Source of the DNA: RPQJ01 sp963846885
GTDB taxonomy: Bacteria; Pseudomonadota; Gammaproteobacteria; Steroidobacterales; Steroidobacteraceae
Reading direction: 5' to 3'
Assembly: GCA_963846885.1 (NCBI GenBank)
Contig: CAWJXS010000003.1
Location: 62,001-126,000, forward strand
DNA length: 64,000 nucleotides
The notes beneath the pieces are model-generated. The model was given only the letters and a program-made list of their open reading frames with translations. It was not told the DNA's origin and made no database searches. A program made the translations under genes and the position numbers. Below, in pieces: positions 7,181 through 16,942 of the stretch (the stretch's first letter is position 1; each line of letters begins with the position of its first letter).

Positions 7181-9874
7181 TCAACCCGTGGCGGCGACCT
7201 TGAGGATGCGCGTGGGCGCCGAGATGCCGTAACCCTGCGCATAGTCGACGCCGAGCGAACGCAGCATGTCGATGATCTCCTGGTTCTCGGCGAACTCGGC
7301 GATCGTCTTTTTTTCCGTGAGGTGCCCGATCTGATTGATCGAACGCACCATTTCACGGTCGATGTCGCTGCGCAGGATTTCCTTGACGAAGCTGCCGTCG
7401 ATCTTGAGGAAATCGACCGGGAAATTTTTCAGGTAACCGAACGACGACATGCCGATGCCGAAGTCATCGAGCGCGAACTTGCAGCCATGCTCTTTCTTGA
7501 GCGCCGCGATGAAACGGTTCGCCTGGGCGAAGCTGTGGATCGCTGCCGTCTCGGTGATCTCGAAGCAGATCTTGGTGCCGTCGATGCCGCTGCTGCGGAG
7601 CAGGGATTGCACGAAAGGCAGGAAGTCGGCGTCGCCGAAGCTCTGGCCCGACAGGTTGATCGAACACATTGCGAGACGCTCGCGCTCGTCCGCTTCGGAG
7701 ACCAGCCAGCGCAGCGCGTTTTCGACCACCCAGCGGTCGATCTGCGGCGTGATCCCGTAGCGCTCGGCCGCCTTGATGAAGTCGTTGGGCGCGACGATCC
7801 TGCCCTGCTCGTCCTTCATGCGCAGCAGGAGCTCGTAGTGCGCGCCGACCTCCGCTTCCTGCAGCGGCTGGATCGTCATCCGGAACAGCTCGAAACGCGA
7901 TTCTTCCAGCGCGTTGTTGATGCGCGCCGCCCACTGCATCTCCTTGCGGCGCTTCATCAGGTCGATGTCGTTGTCCTGGAAGGAGAAGACGCGGTTGCGG
8001 CCCGCCTCCTTCGCGGCCTGGCAGGCGCTGTCGGCTGCCGACAGCACGGCGGCCACGTCCTCGCTTTCGCCCGTGAGCGGCACGACGCCGATGCTGCAAC
8101 CGAGCAGGAACGTACGATCTTCCCATACGAACTTGTAATTGCGGATCGTCTCGCGCAGTTGCTCGGCCATGACCAGGGCGTCGTCGAGCGAGCAGCTCTC
8201 GAGCAGCACGCCGAACTCATCGCCACCGAGTCGCGCGAGCGTATCGCGCCAGCGGATCTTCGTCTTGAGCAGCGCGCCCACCTGGCCGAGCAAGGCGTCG
8301 CCGGCGCTGTGGCCGCAGGAATCGTTGATGATCTTGAACTGGTCGACGTCGACGTGGCACAGCGCGTACTGCGTCTCGCGCGCCTTGGCGCTGCGCAACG
8401 ACCGCTCGAGCCGCGCCTCGAATTCGCGCCGGTTGACCAGGCCCGTGAGGATGTCGTGGCTCGCGTGATACGAGAGCTTGCGATTCAGCTCGCGGCTTTC
8501 GCTCACGTCGTGGAAGACGAGCACGCCGCCGCAGACTGCGCCCGAGCCGTCGCGGATCGGCGAAGCCGTGCTCTCGATGTAGATTTCATCGCCGTCGCGC
8601 TTGAACAGCAGCGTGGGCCGCACCGACTTGATCGCCCGCGCCCGGCGGATGGACACCGAAAGCGGGTTCTCGAGCGGCTCGCAGGTTTCCTCATGGAAGC
8701 CGCGGAAGATCTCGTCGATGCTCTTGCCCTGCGCTTCCTCGAACTTCCAGCCGGTCAGTTCCTCGGCCGTGGGGTTCAGGTACTCGACCACCAGGTGGCC
8801 GTCGGTGGTGATCACGCCGTCGCCAATCGACTGCAGCGTGATCTGCGCGCTTTCTTTCTCCTTGAACAGCGCGTCCTCGTACAGCTTGCGCTCCGTGATG
8901 TCGAATTCGACGCCCACCAGCCGGCGCAGCCGGCCCGTGCCGTCGACGCGCGCCTTGGCGCGGCTCACGACCCAGCGCCAGTCGCCCTTGCAGTGGCGCA
9001 TGCGGTGCACGCTTTCGAACATGGGGTTCTTGCCCGCGATGTGGTCGCGGATCAGCGCCTGCACGCGGGCCATGTCGTCGGGATGCACGAGCCGGCGCCA
9101 GTCGGGCGAGACGTTCGGGTCGTGCTCGTCGTAACCCAGCATCTTTCGCCACCGGGGCGAAAAATAGACCGTGTTGTTCTCGACGTCGAAATCCCAGAGC
9201 CCGTCGTTGGCGGACGGCAGCGAGAGCGCGTTGCGCTCCTCGAGCCTGGCCAGGTAGCGCTGCACGCGCAGGCGCTCGAGGCCGGTGGCGAAGCTCGAAC
9301 CGACGAGCTTCAGCATCAGGTGCAGGTTGGCGTCCCAGCCATCGGGGCGCGGCTGCGATGAAAACAGCGCGATGAAGCCGCACACCCGGTCGTTCAGCGA
9401 GAGACCGCAGACGACCGTCGAACGCACGTTGAGTTCGGCCAGCCGGGCGGCATCGACCGTGTGCTCGCGGCGCGGGTCGCGGGTATCGCGGATCTCGGCG
9501 AGGCGAAGATGCTCGAGCCGGGTCGTCAGCACGGGCAGCCGTTCTGCCGCCTCGCCTTTCAGCACCTGCGGATCGAACTGACTCAGGAGCCCGGTGGCGC
9601 TGGCGACGCGCTCGACCAGGCGGCGCTCGGCGTCGAGCAGCGCGATGCAGATCGCATCGACCCCAGTGGCTTCGCGCAGGGCATCGAGGTTGCGTTTGAC
9701 CGAGTTGTCGCCGGCCTCGCTCGTGAGAGCGACGAAGTCGAGAGCGACTTTGGTCACGAGGACGTCGAGCCCGACAGAGGGCCGCCCACCCGTGCCAAAC
9801 ACGAATTGGGTCGACAGGAAGTCCGTAGAGTCCTGCGGCTCTTCGACTTCGCTCGGCGGCGGTTGCGACGTCAT
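7181..9874 (-). CDS. GAF-PAS-PAS-GGDEF-EAL cyclic-di-GMP protein
   Basis: This 897-residue cytoplasmic protein has no membrane segment. Domains in order are GAF (about 35-200), a PAS_3-type domain (about 210-335, ending GVEFDITERK), a second PAS (about 345-465), GGDEF (about 475-630) and EAL (about 640-895). The cyclase motif GGDEF near residue 549 is intact, and RWRD five residues earlier fits the inhibitory I-site. The EAL motif reads ELLLR, but the catalytic residues are there: N in INLSG, E in ITET, DD in LDDFG, K in FLKIDG, E in TIAEF and Q in AQGYG. It could therefore make or break cyclic-di-GMP, with the sensory domains deciding which. The ligand is unknown. A pilin region lies 10 kb away, but no direct link is shown. 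Confidence 0.93.
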   Translation of the reverse strand: MTSQPPPSEVEEPQDSTDFLSTQFVFGTGGRPSVGLDVLVTKVALDFVALTSEAGDNSVKRNLDALREATGVDAICIALLDAERRLVERVASATGLLSQFDPQVLKGEAAERLPVLTTRLEHLRLAEIRDTRDPRREHTVDAARLAELNVRSTVVCGLSLNDRVCGFIALFSSQPRPDGWDANLHLMLKLVGSSFATGLERLRVQRYLARLEERNALSLPSANDGLWDFDVENNTVYFSPRWRKMLGYDEHDPNVSPDWRRLVHPDDMARVQALIRDHIAGKNPMFESVHRMRHCKGDWRWVVSRAKARVDGTGRLRRLVGVEFDITERKLYEDALFKEKESAQITLQSIGDGVITTDGHLVVEYLNPTAEELTGWKFEEAQGKSIDEIFRGFHEETCEPLENPLSVSIRRARAIKSVRPTLLFKRDGDEIYIESTASPIRDGSGAVCGGVLVFHDVSESRELNRKLSYHASHDILTGLVNRREFEARLERSLRSAKARETQYALCHVDVDQFKIINDSCGHSAGDALLGQVGALLKTKIRWRDTLARLGGDEFGVLLESCSLDDALVMAEQLRETIRNYKFVWEDRTFLLGCSIGVVPLTGESEDVAAVLSAADSACQAAKEAGRNRVFSFQDNDIDLMKRRKEMQWAARINNALEESRFELFRMTIQPLQEAEVGAHYELLLRMKDEQGRIVAPNDFIKAAERYGITPQIDRWVVENALRWLVSEADERERLAMCSINLSGQSFGDADFLPFVQSLLRSSGIDGTKICFEITETAAIHSFAQANRFIAALKKEHGCKFALDDFGIGMSSFGYLKNFPVDFLKIDGSFVKEILRSDIDREMVRSINQIGHLTEKKTIAEFAENQEIIDMLRSLGVDYAQGYGISAPTRILKVAATG

Positions 9875-9984
9875 CGCGCTATCCGGTCTCCCTCGGTGCG
9901 CAAAGGGGCTGCCTGTGTGGCACGGTGTTCGTTCGACCCTCGTCTGCGCGTCCGGATTCTGACAGATCGGCTCACGAACTCAAG

Positions 9985-11766
9985 CTAACGCGCTGAATTT
10001 ATTGACGCATTTGGCGGAATATAGAGCCGTGCACGACGCAGGTCGCCACGTGCCACGCAGCCCTCATCGGCCGTGCCGCCGGTGATCAGGTACCAGTGCT
10101 GGCGATTGGCGCGACCGAGGGGCTGCGACTGCGTGTCGGCGAAACACAATGCGAGCGCTTTTTCGTCCGCGAGCAAGGCGCGACCCGGGCGGGCCGCAAA
10201 CCAGGCGGCGGCGTCGGCCGCCTCGGCTTCCTTCTCGCGCCAGCGCGCGTGACCGAAATTGAAACTCGGGCGCTCGAGTTCGAGCAGGTACTGCTCCTTG
10301 GCGCCGATGAGGCCGAGTTGCGCGAATCCGGCGGAGGCTTGAGCCACCTCCTGCATGAATCCCCGGCCCGACCGCACGTCGTCGATGCGCGGATACACGA
10401 CGAGTCCTGCCGTGACCAGAAACGCCGCGAGCGTGGCGCCATAAGCGAGCCAGCCGTCGCGCACACGGAAAAACAGCAGCGCCAGCAGCCCACCGGCACC
10501 CGCTAACGCCAGCGGCAGCAAAGGCGCGATGCCGTAGTCGTCCTGCAGGCGGGCCGCAGTCGCGGCATCGAAAGTCACGTAGACCGCGCCGAGCAAAGCC
10601 ACCGCCGTGAGCACCGCGGCGAGGATGAATGCAAGCAGGCGCGTCGACCGCAGCCGCAATATCTCGGGCAGCCAGGTTGCCGCGGCCATGACCAGCGCCG
10701 GCACGGCCGGCAACACGTACACGCCGCGCTTGCCGGCACTGGCCGAGAAGAACAGCACGACGATGACGACCCACGCCAGCAGCACCGCGACGAACGTATC
10801 GCGCGAACCAGCCCGCAACGCCGCGCGCCAGCGCGGCCAGAGCCACGGCAGCAGCGCCGTGAGCGGCAGCCAGAGCACCGGGATCACGTTGACGAGAAAG
10901 AACCAGAATGGCTCGTGGTGATGCCATGCGTCTGCGTACCGCGTGACGGTCTGCTGGAACAGGATCTCGTTGCGGTACGCCAGCAACTCGCCCCCGGCCG
11001 AGGTCACGAGCATCATCGGCACGAACCACACGGCGATGGCCGCAAGGAAAAACACGGGCCCCAGCCACCAGCGCGGATCGCGATGGGGCGCCGAGACGGG
11101 CCAGCCACGCGCCGCAAGCACCACGAACGGGAGCAACACCAGCAACGGCAGGAATCCGACGCCCTTGGTGATGACGCCGAGTCCCGCGGCAAACCAGCCC
11201 AGCAGGAACCAGCCCAGGCTGGGGCCTGCGAACAGGTGTCGCAACAGGCCGTACAGGCTCAGCGTGACGAAGAAGCACAGCACGCCGTCGATCTGCGCCT
11301 GGCGGAACTGCCACACGAACTGGAACGTGAGCAGCAGGACGAGGCCGCCTGCGAAGGCGACCTCGCGGCCGCGTACGCGCCGCAGCAGGTCGTACACGAG
11401 CACCGTGGCACCGAGACCCGCGAGCAGCGACGGCAGCAGGAACCCGATCCGCATCGAGCCCGTCACCGCCATCGAGGCCGCCATCAGCCAGAAGAAAACC
11501 GGCGGCTTGTCGGCGTAGAGATCGCCGCCGACGCGGGGAATCAACCAGTCGCCCGACCGCAGCATGTCGCGGGCAACCAGTGCGAAGCGAGGCTCGTCGG
11601 CGGGCCAGGGATCGCGCAGGCCGAGGCCGGTGGCCATCAGCAACAGGCCCAGGCCGATGAGCCACAGCAGGTCGACGGTGACGTCACGCGTCGAGTTGGC
11701 GCCGGGCCGCAGCCAGCGCTCGAGCAGCGACGCCTGCGGCCCACCGGGGCCCGCGTACAGGCTCAC
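9985..11766 (-). CDS. ArnT-like GT83 glycosyltransferase, membrane
   Basis: This polytopic membrane protein of about 593 residues has roughly ten to twelve hydrophobic segments and the ArnT/PMT signature near its N-terminus: DEPRFALVARDML, SGDW and DLYADKPPVFFW. Such enzymes move a sugar from a polyprenyl phosphate onto lipid A or another envelope acceptor on the periplasmic side. I choose the GTG at 11766, which lies just after the stop of the GT2 gene (11769-11771); the longer open frame to 11832 would overlap that gene. The GT2 enzyme upstream probably makes the polyprenyl-linked donor. The sugar and the acceptor cannot be read from the sequence. Confidence 0.85.
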   Translation of the reverse strand: MSLYAGPGGPQASLLERWLRPGANSTRDVTVDLLWLIGLGLLLMATGLGLRDPWPADEPRFALVARDMLRSGDWLIPRVGGDLYADKPPVFFWLMAASMAVTGSMRIGFLLPSLLAGLGATVLVYDLLRRVRGREVAFAGGLVLLLTFQFVWQFRQAQIDGVLCFFVTLSLYGLLRHLFAGPSLGWFLLGWFAAGLGVITKGVGFLPLLVLLPFVVLAARGWPVSAPHRDPRWWLGPVFFLAAIAVWFVPMMLVTSAGGELLAYRNEILFQQTVTRYADAWHHHEPFWFFLVNVIPVLWLPLTALLPWLWPRWRAALRAGSRDTFVAVLLAWVVIVVLFFSASAGKRGVYVLPAVPALVMAAATWLPEILRLRSTRLLAFILAAVLTAVALLGAVYVTFDAATAARLQDDYGIAPLLPLALAGAGGLLALLFFRVRDGWLAYGATLAAFLVTAGLVVYPRIDDVRSGRGFMQEVAQASAGFAQLGLIGAKEQYLLELERPSFNFGHARWREKEAEAADAAAWFAARPGRALLADEKALALCFADTQSQPLGRANRQHWYLITGGTADEGCVARGDLRRARLYIPPNASINSAR

Positions 11767-11768
11767 TC

Positions 11769-12524
11769 TCAGCGCTCCTCGCGGATCTCGACGCGCGGGG
11801 AGGCGCGGCGGATCAGCCAGCTCAGGCCCCACAAGTCGACGATGCCCACCCAGAGCCGGTTGTTGAGGCCGTACTTGGAGGTGCCGCGCGTGCGCTCGCG
11901 GTGGTTCACGGGCAGCGAGACGACCTCGTAGCCCTCACGCTGGAACAGCGCAGGCATGAAGCGGTGCATGTTCTTGAACCGCGGCATGTGCATGAAGACG
12001 TCGCGCTCGAACACCTTGATGCCGCAGCCCGTGTCGGGCGTGCCGTCCTTGAGGATCCAGCCGCGCACGCCGTTCGCCACGCGCGAGGACACGCGCCGTA
12101 GCCAGGTGTCGCGGCGCGTGGTGCGGTTGCCCATCACGAGCTTGAGTTTCGGCGAGGCCGGATGCAGCAAGGCCTCGAGCAGGCGCGGGAAATCGCCCGG
12201 ATCGTTCTGGCCATCGCCGTCGAGCGTCGCGATCCAGCGTCCGCGTGCGTGCCGCACGCCGGTGGCGACGGCCGCGCTCTGGCCGGAGCGCACGACGTGC
12301 TGCAGCAACCGGATCTCCGGCATGCCCTGCAACCGAGCCGCGAGCACGCTGTCCGCGGTCCTGTCGGTGCTGCCGTCGTCGACGAAAATCTGCTCGAAGG
12401 AGTATTTGCCGGCGAGGGCCGCGTGGATCTCCTGCGCGAGCGGCAGCACGTTCTCGTCTTCGTTGCAGACGGGTATGACGACCGAGACGTCGGGCAACGC
12501 GGCCTGGGACGGGGTTGTGGTCAC
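11769..12524 (-). CDS. GT2 glycosyltransferase, DPM1/ArnC-like
   Basis: This 251-residue family 2 glycosyltransferase has the nucleotide-binding start VSVVIPVCNEDENV, the metal-binding DDGSTD and LDGDGQNDPGDF, and a C-terminal part like polyprenyl-phosphate sugar synthases (RGTSKYGLNNRLWVGIVDL). It probably loads a sugar on undecaprenyl phosphate for the ArnT-like protein directly downstream. The frame stays open to 12854, but that would run across the divergent CDF gene. The GTG at 12524 with AAGG about a dozen bases upstream starts the protein right at the domain, so I prefer it. There is no C-terminal membrane pair of the ArnC kind, only a weak hydrophobic WVGIVDLWGLSWLI. Confidence 0.85.
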   Translation of the reverse strand: MTTTPSQAALPDVSVVIPVCNEDENVLPLAQEIHAALAGKYSFEQIFVDDGSTDRTADSVLAARLQGMPEIRLLQHVVRSGQSAAVATGVRHARGRWIATLDGDGQNDPGDFPRLLEALLHPASPKLKLVMGNRTTRRDTWLRRVSSRVANGVRGWILKDGTPDTGCGIKVFERDVFMHMPRFKNMHRFMPALFQREGYEVVSLPVNHRERTRGTSKYGLNNRLWVGIVDLWGLSWLIRRASPRVEIREER

Positions 12525-12636
12525 GATCGGGAACCTTGCAGTGGTGGTTTGTGCAGCCGCCGCATGCGGGAGCCGTCGGGTAGTATAAACGGTCGCCCGT
12601 TCCGCGGCCGCCGCCGGTCGCCCGACCCGAACCCCT

Positions 12637-13524
12637 TTGCAAGACCAACTAGCACATTCGCGCCCGCAAGCCTCGGAAAGCCGCCGGTTGGGCTGGGCTT
12701 TGGCGATCACCGCGACCTTCATGACGCTGGAAGTCGCGGGCGGCCTCATCTCCGGTTCGCTCGCGTTGCTGGCCGACGCCGGACACATGCTCACCGACAC
12801 CGCGGCGCTCGCACTGGCCTGGCTGGCTGCGCGGCTCACGATGCGCCCGACCAACCCCCGGCGATCGTACGGCTATCACCGCGCGCAGGTGCTGGCGGCC
12901 TTCGTCAACGCCCTGGCGTTGTTCGGCGTGGTCGTCTGGATCCTGCTCGAGGCGGTCGACCGGCTCTTGCAGCCGCGACCGATCGGCGGCCAGACGATGC
13001 TGGCGGTCGCACTGGCAGGTTTGGCGGCGAACCTTGCGGTCTACGCGATCCTGCGCCGGGGCAGCCAGGACAACCTGAACGTAGCAGCCGCGCGACTGCA
13101 CGTGATCGGCGACCTGCTCGGTTCCATCGGCGCGATCGTGGCCGCGGGCGTGATCCTGTCGACGGGCTGGACGCCGATCGACCCGCTGCTCTCGGTGCTG
13201 GTCGCCGTGCTGATCCTGCGCAGCGCCTGGTCGCTGCTGCGCAAGTCCACCGGCATCCTGATGGAGGAGACGCCAGAGTCAGTCGATACCGAGGAACTCC
13301 GCCGAACCTTGCTCGCACTGGTGCCCGGGGTTCGGGACGTGCACGACGTGCACTGCTGGTCGCTCACCTCGGGCAAGGTCATGCTGACGCTGCACGTCGC
13401 GTTGGAACCGGCAGCCGATGGCGCGCGGGTGCTCCGCGAAGCCAAGCGCGTGATCGCAGAAAAATTCGCGATCGACCATTCAGCCCTGCAACTCGAGCAG
13501 GCAGAATGTCCGGATGCAGTCTGA
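12637..13524 (+). CDS. Cation diffusion facilitator (CzcD/ZitB type)
   Basis: This zinc or divalent-metal exporter of the inner membrane exchanges metal for protons. About six hydrophobic segments are present. The metal-site HxxxD pairs are visible in LLADAGHMLTDTA (helix 2) and HVIGDLLGS (helix 5), followed by the cytosolic domain with DVHDVHCWSLTSG and HVALE. It lacks the usual histidine-rich N-terminal tail. The only start that keeps the conserved RRLGWALAITATFM region is a TTG at 12637, with no good ribosome site, so the start is uncertain. It is divergent from the GT2 gene. Confidence 0.88.
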   Translation: MQDQLAHSRPQASESRRLGWALAITATFMTLEVAGGLISGSLALLADAGHMLTDTAALALAWLAARLTMRPTNPRRSYGYHRAQVLAAFVNALALFGVVVWILLEAVDRLLQPRPIGGQTMLAVALAGLAANLAVYAILRRGSQDNLNVAAARLHVIGDLLGSIGAIVAAGVILSTGWTPIDPLLSVLVAVLILRSAWSLLRKSTGILMEETPESVDTEELRRTLLALVPGVRDVHDVHCWSLTSGKVMLTLHVALEPAADGARVLREAKRVIAEKFAIDHSALQLEQAECPDAV

Positions 13525-13551
13525 TCTCCGCCGCAGCCCCGTCCCTGGCGC

Positions 13552-14328
13552 ATGAACCCAGAGCCTGAAGAATCTTCGACCGCAGGCTCCGAGCCTGCGC
13601 CGCTCAAGAACTCGCTGTACCGCAAGGTGACGCGCGGGCGGCGCAAGCTCACGCGCGGGCGCCTGCTGCTGTATCGGGTTGCCGTGGTGCTCGCCTGGTG
13701 GCTGGTGCGCGCCCTGTGGGCCAGTTGCCGCGTGACGCACGTGGCAGGCAAGGCTGCGGCAGAGCAGGCTGCGCGCGACCACAAGTCGCTGATTCCCGTG
13801 TACTGGCACCAGCACGTGCTGTTCGGGGCACGCGCGCTGCTGGACCTGCAGGCGGCGGGCCTCAAGGTCGGCTTCCTCGTGTCTCCCTCCATCGACGGCA
13901 CCGCGCCCGCGATGCTCGTTGAAAAAGCGGGCGCGCACGTGATCCGCGGCTCGTCGACACACACCGGCGCCCGGGCACTGCGCGACTACTACGAGACGAT
14001 CGTCAAGCAGCAGATCTCCCCCGCGATCACGCCCGACGGTCCGCGCGGCCCGCTGCACGAGTTCAAGCCGGGCGCCATCATGCTGTCGCAGATCACGGGC
14101 AAGCCGATCCTGCCCATCGCCGTGGCGCATGCGCGCAAGTACACGTTCAAGACCTGGGATGCATTCGAAGTCCCGCTGCCCTTCAGTCGCGTCGCGATCG
14201 TCTACGGCGAACCCGTCAAGGTCAGTCGTGCCATGGATGCCGCCGCACTAGCGGGCTGGCAACAGCAATTGGGCGAGCGCCTACTCGAACTGCGCCGCCA
14301 GGGCGAGGCTGCGCTCGAGGGCGGCTGA
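13552..14328 (+). CDS. DUF374 lysophospholipid acyltransferase-like protein
   Basis: This 258-residue protein belongs to the DUF374 branch of the LPLAT acyltransferase superfamily. Seen are one hydrophobic N-terminal segment, YWHQHVLFGARAL with the probable catalytic histidine, FLVSPSIDG, and ITPDGPRGP, the signature of the group. Members are thought to acylate lipid A or a related envelope lipid, but the substrate here is unknown. It follows the CDF gene by 27 bases and its last 48 bases overlap the convergent phosphopantetheinyl transferase gene. Confidence 0.82.
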   Translation: MNPEPEESSTAGSEPAPLKNSLYRKVTRGRRKLTRGRLLLYRVAVVLAWWLVRALWASCRVTHVAGKAAAEQAARDHKSLIPVYWHQHVLFGARALLDLQAAGLKVGFLVSPSIDGTAPAMLVEKAGAHVIRGSSTHTGARALRDYYETIVKQQISPAITPDGPRGPLHEFKPGAIMLSQITGKPILPIAVAHARKYTFKTWDAFEVPLPFSRVAIVYGEPVKVSRAMDAAALAGWQQQLGERLLELRRQGEAALEGG

Positions 14329-14928
14329 CACCGTCGCGTCGTCGCGGAGATCGACCTCTGCCAGCGAAAACTCGCAGCGCGACGGTGCCGCAATGTGCCC
14401 GGCGACGCCCGGCACTTCCGTCAGGGCACGCAGTGCGAATCGCTCACCGCGCACGCTGCCCCAGGCGATGGCGTCGTCGACCGCCACTTCACTCGCGGCA
14501 CGCAGACCCAGCCCCCTCGCCTTGAGCACCGCCTCGGTCGCGGTCCAGCGCCAGAGCTTCTGCACCGTTGCGGCATCTGCGGCCGCCGGCAGGTCCTCGA
14601 TGTCGATGCCACAGCCGGCTCCAGCCATGGCGCAACACGCCACTCGCGTCTCACAGTGGCTCAGGCTGAACCCGGGCCCATCGAGCAGTGCTGGCCCGCC
14701 CTCCGGCGACCACTGGAAGGCCCGGGGCGCGAAGGGCCGCCCCGTCACCCGCTCTGCGGCGAGCAGCGCCAGCGCCAGCCCGGCGAGACTCGCGCGTCGT
14801 TCCGGTTCGGTGCGGCTGGTGAGCAGCAGGCGGCGTGCGTACGGCAGGGACTGCAGCAGCGGCTGGTGCCACGCCGGCTGGGGTGGCAGCGCCAGCAACG
14901 AGGCGTGAAGTACAATCGCTGCGCCCAT
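14281..14928 (-). CDS. 4'-phosphopantetheinyl transferase superfamily protein
   Basis: This protein of about 215 residues has the Sfp/AcpT-type pattern FSLSHCETRVACC, GIDIEDL (magnesium site) and WTATEAVLKARGLGL. The last motif usually reads KEA; here the lysine before E is T, while the glutamate and later lysine remain. Such enzymes attach the phosphopantetheine arm to a carrier protein. An ACP-fused acyl-AMP ligase is divergently encoded 55 bases away, so that ACP is the likely client. I start at the ATG at 14928; the open frame to 15012 would run into the divergent gene. The 3' end overlaps the DUF374 gene by 48 bases. Confidence 0.83.
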   Translation of the reverse strand: MGAAIVLHASLLALPPQPAWHQPLLQSLPYARRLLLTSRTEPERRASLAGLALALLAAERVTGRPFAPRAFQWSPEGGPALLDGPGFSLSHCETRVACCAMAGAGCGIDIEDLPAAADAATVQKLWRWTATEAVLKARGLGLRAASEVAVDDAIAWGSVRGERFALRALTEVPGVAGHIAAPSRCEFSLAEVDLRDDATVSAALERSLALAAQFE

Positions 14929-14983
14929 CGATTCCGCTGCTTGGCGCGGCCGCCGCGCCGCGCTCCCGAGGTTACCTACGGCG

Positions 14984-16942
14984 ATGATCAAGTACCAGAC
15001 GCTGCCCGACATGCTCGACGACCGCGCGCTCGGCGGCGGCGCGATCGTCTACCTCGAAGGCGAAGGGGCCGAAAAGACCCTGAAGCTCGCCGAACTGCGC
15101 CGGCGGGCCCTGGGCATCCTGTTCCACCTGCAGCGCATCGGCGCGCAGCCCGGCGACCACGTCATCCTGCACGTCGCGAGCAACGAGCAGTTCATCGACG
15201 CCTACTGGGCCTGCCTCTATGGCGGCATCGTGCCCGTGCCAGTCGCCGTCGGCATCAGCGACGAACACAAGCACAAGCTGCTGCGCATCGCCCGGCAGCT
15301 CGGCACCCCTTACCTTTACACCGACCAGAAGCTGCGTGATCGCCTGGCAACGTTTGCCGCGACACCGGATGCCGCTGCGGGTTGGAACGCGCTCGGCGCG
15401 CGCACGTTCCTGGTGGACTCGCTCGACGACATCTCGCGACCCGGCACGCCCGCCGTCATCGACGCCAACCAGACCGCTTTCATCCAGTTCTCGTCGGGCT
15501 CGACCAGCGAGCCGAAGGGCGTCGTGCTCACCCACCGCAACATCCTCGCGAATGCCGAAGGCGCGCGGCAGGCGGCCGGTTTCTGCCCCGACGACGTCTC
15601 GCTGAGCTGGATGCCGCTCACTCACGACATGGGTCTCATCGGCTTCCACCTGATCATGATGTACGCGGGCGTCCGCCAGCACCTGATGCCCACCGACCTG
15701 TTCGTGCGCCGCGCCCTGCTGTGGCTCAAGTGGTCGAGCCAGAAGCGCGTGACCGTCACGTGCTCACCCAACTTCGGCTATCGCCATTGCCTGCGCGCGC
15801 TGGGCGACAAGACGCTCGAGGACCACGACCTCTCGAGCGTGCGCCTCATCTTCAACGGCGCCGAACCGATTTCCGTCGAACTGGCCGAGGAGTTCCTCGA
15901 CCGTCTGGCGCCCTACGGGTTGCGTCGCACGGCGATGTATCCGGTCTACGGGCTGGCCGAAGCGTCGCTCGCCGTGGCTTTTCCCGCGGTCGACACGCTT
16001 TATCGCTACATCACGGTCGACCGCCGCTCGCTCGGCGTCGGCACTGCCGCGCGGCAGGTCGAGCCGTCCGATCCGACCGCGCTCAAGCTGATGTGCGAGG
16101 GCAAGCCGATTCCGTTCACCGAGGTGCAACTGGTCGACGACCAGGGCGCCGTCGTGCCGGCGGGCACCGTGGGCCACCTGCTCATGCGCGGCGACAACGT
16201 GACGCACGGCTACTTCCAGAACCCTGAGGCGAACGCGGCCGCGTTCACGGCCGACGGCTGGCTGCGCACGGGCGACCTCGCATTGCTGCTCGACGGCGAG
16301 CTCTACGTGACAGGCCGGTCGAAGGAAATCATCTTCGTCAACGGCCAGAACTATTATCCGCACGACCTCGAATCGGTACTGCAGGTTGAGCCAGGGCTGG
16401 AACTCGGCAAGGTCGTTGCAGCCGGTGCACGCACGCCCTCCTCGCCCATGGACGAGCTGGTGCTGTTCGTGCTGCATCGAGGCGACATGGCCGAGTTCAT
16501 CCCGCTCGCGACGAAGGCGATGCATTCGATCAACGAGCATGCAGGCGTCGAAGTCGCGCGCGTGGTGCCGGTCAAGCGCATCCCGAAGACGACGAGCGGC
16601 AAGCTGCAGCGCAGCGCCCTGGCCAAGGCGTTCGAAGAAGGCGAATTCGCCGCCGAACTGGCCGAGTTCGACGCCGCCTGGGCCACGGCGCACGGCCACG
16701 GCCGCGCAGCGAAAGGACGCATCGAGGCCCAGCTCAAGGCCATCGTCGACGATGCGATGCCGGGCAAGCACGTCGACGTCGACGACAACCTGTTCGACGT
16801 CGGCGCGAGTTCACTGACGCTGATCCAGATCCACGAAAAGATCGACGAGGCGTATCCCGGCGCAGTGGATCTCACCGAGCTGTTCGATTACCCCACGATC
16901 TCCATGCTGGCGAAGCGACTGGAGGAGAAGGTAGGAAGGTAG
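14984..16942 (+). CDS. Fatty acyl-AMP ligase fused to acyl carrier protein
   Basis: This 652-residue protein has an adenylate-forming domain (about 1-560) and a C-terminal carrier domain (about 570-650). The ATP loop is FSSGSTSEPKGVVLTH near residue 170; further signatures are YGLAEASLAVAF, GDLALLLDGELYVTGR and KTTSGKLQR. VNGQNYYPHDLE is typical of fatty acyl-AMP ligases. The carrier arm site is DVGASSLTLIQIH, with the modified serine near 608. It should activate a fatty acid with ATP and load it on its own ACP arm. The divergent phosphopantetheinyl transferase would activate the arm. No ketosynthase is nearby, so the acyl group is probably passed to another enzyme; the acyltransferases around it are candidates. 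The last codons (KVGR) already belong to the GGAAGG repeat tract. Confidence 0.9.
   Translation: MIKYQTLPDMLDDRALGGGAIVYLEGEGAEKTLKLAELRRRALGILFHLQRIGAQPGDHVILHVASNEQFIDAYWACLYGGIVPVPVAVGISDEHKHKLLRIARQLGTPYLYTDQKLRDRLATFAATPDAAAGWNALGARTFLVDSLDDISRPGTPAVIDANQTAFIQFSSGSTSEPKGVVLTHRNILANAEGARQAAGFCPDDVSLSWMPLTHDMGLIGFHLIMMYAGVRQHLMPTDLFVRRALLWLKWSSQKRVTVTCSPNFGYRHCLRALGDKTLEDHDLSSVRLIFNGAEPISVELAEEFLDRLAPYGLRRTAMYPVYGLAEASLAVAFPAVDTLYRYITVDRRSLGVGTAARQVEPSDPTALKLMCEGKPIPFTEVQLVDDQGAVVPAGTVGHLLMRGDNVTHGYFQNPEANAAAFTADGWLRTGDLALLLDGELYVTGRSKEIIFVNGQNYYPHDLESVLQVEPGLELGKVVAAGARTPSSPMDELVLFVLHRGDMAEFIPLATKAMHSINEHAGVEVARVVPVKRIPKTTSGKLQRSALAKAFEEGEFAAELAEFDAAWATAHGHGRAAKGRIEAQLKAIVDDAMPGKHVDVDDNLFDVGASSLTLIQIHEKIDEAYPGAVDLTELFDYPTISMLAKRLEEKVGR

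Noticed and set aside
6779..9361. An open frame of 860 codons on the plus strand
   Set aside because: It is antisense to the GAF-PAS-GGDEF-EAL gene and its composition is the mirror of that gene; no recognisable domain. High GC content produces such long antisense frames all over the window, for example 928-2625 minus and 31532-33841 plus.
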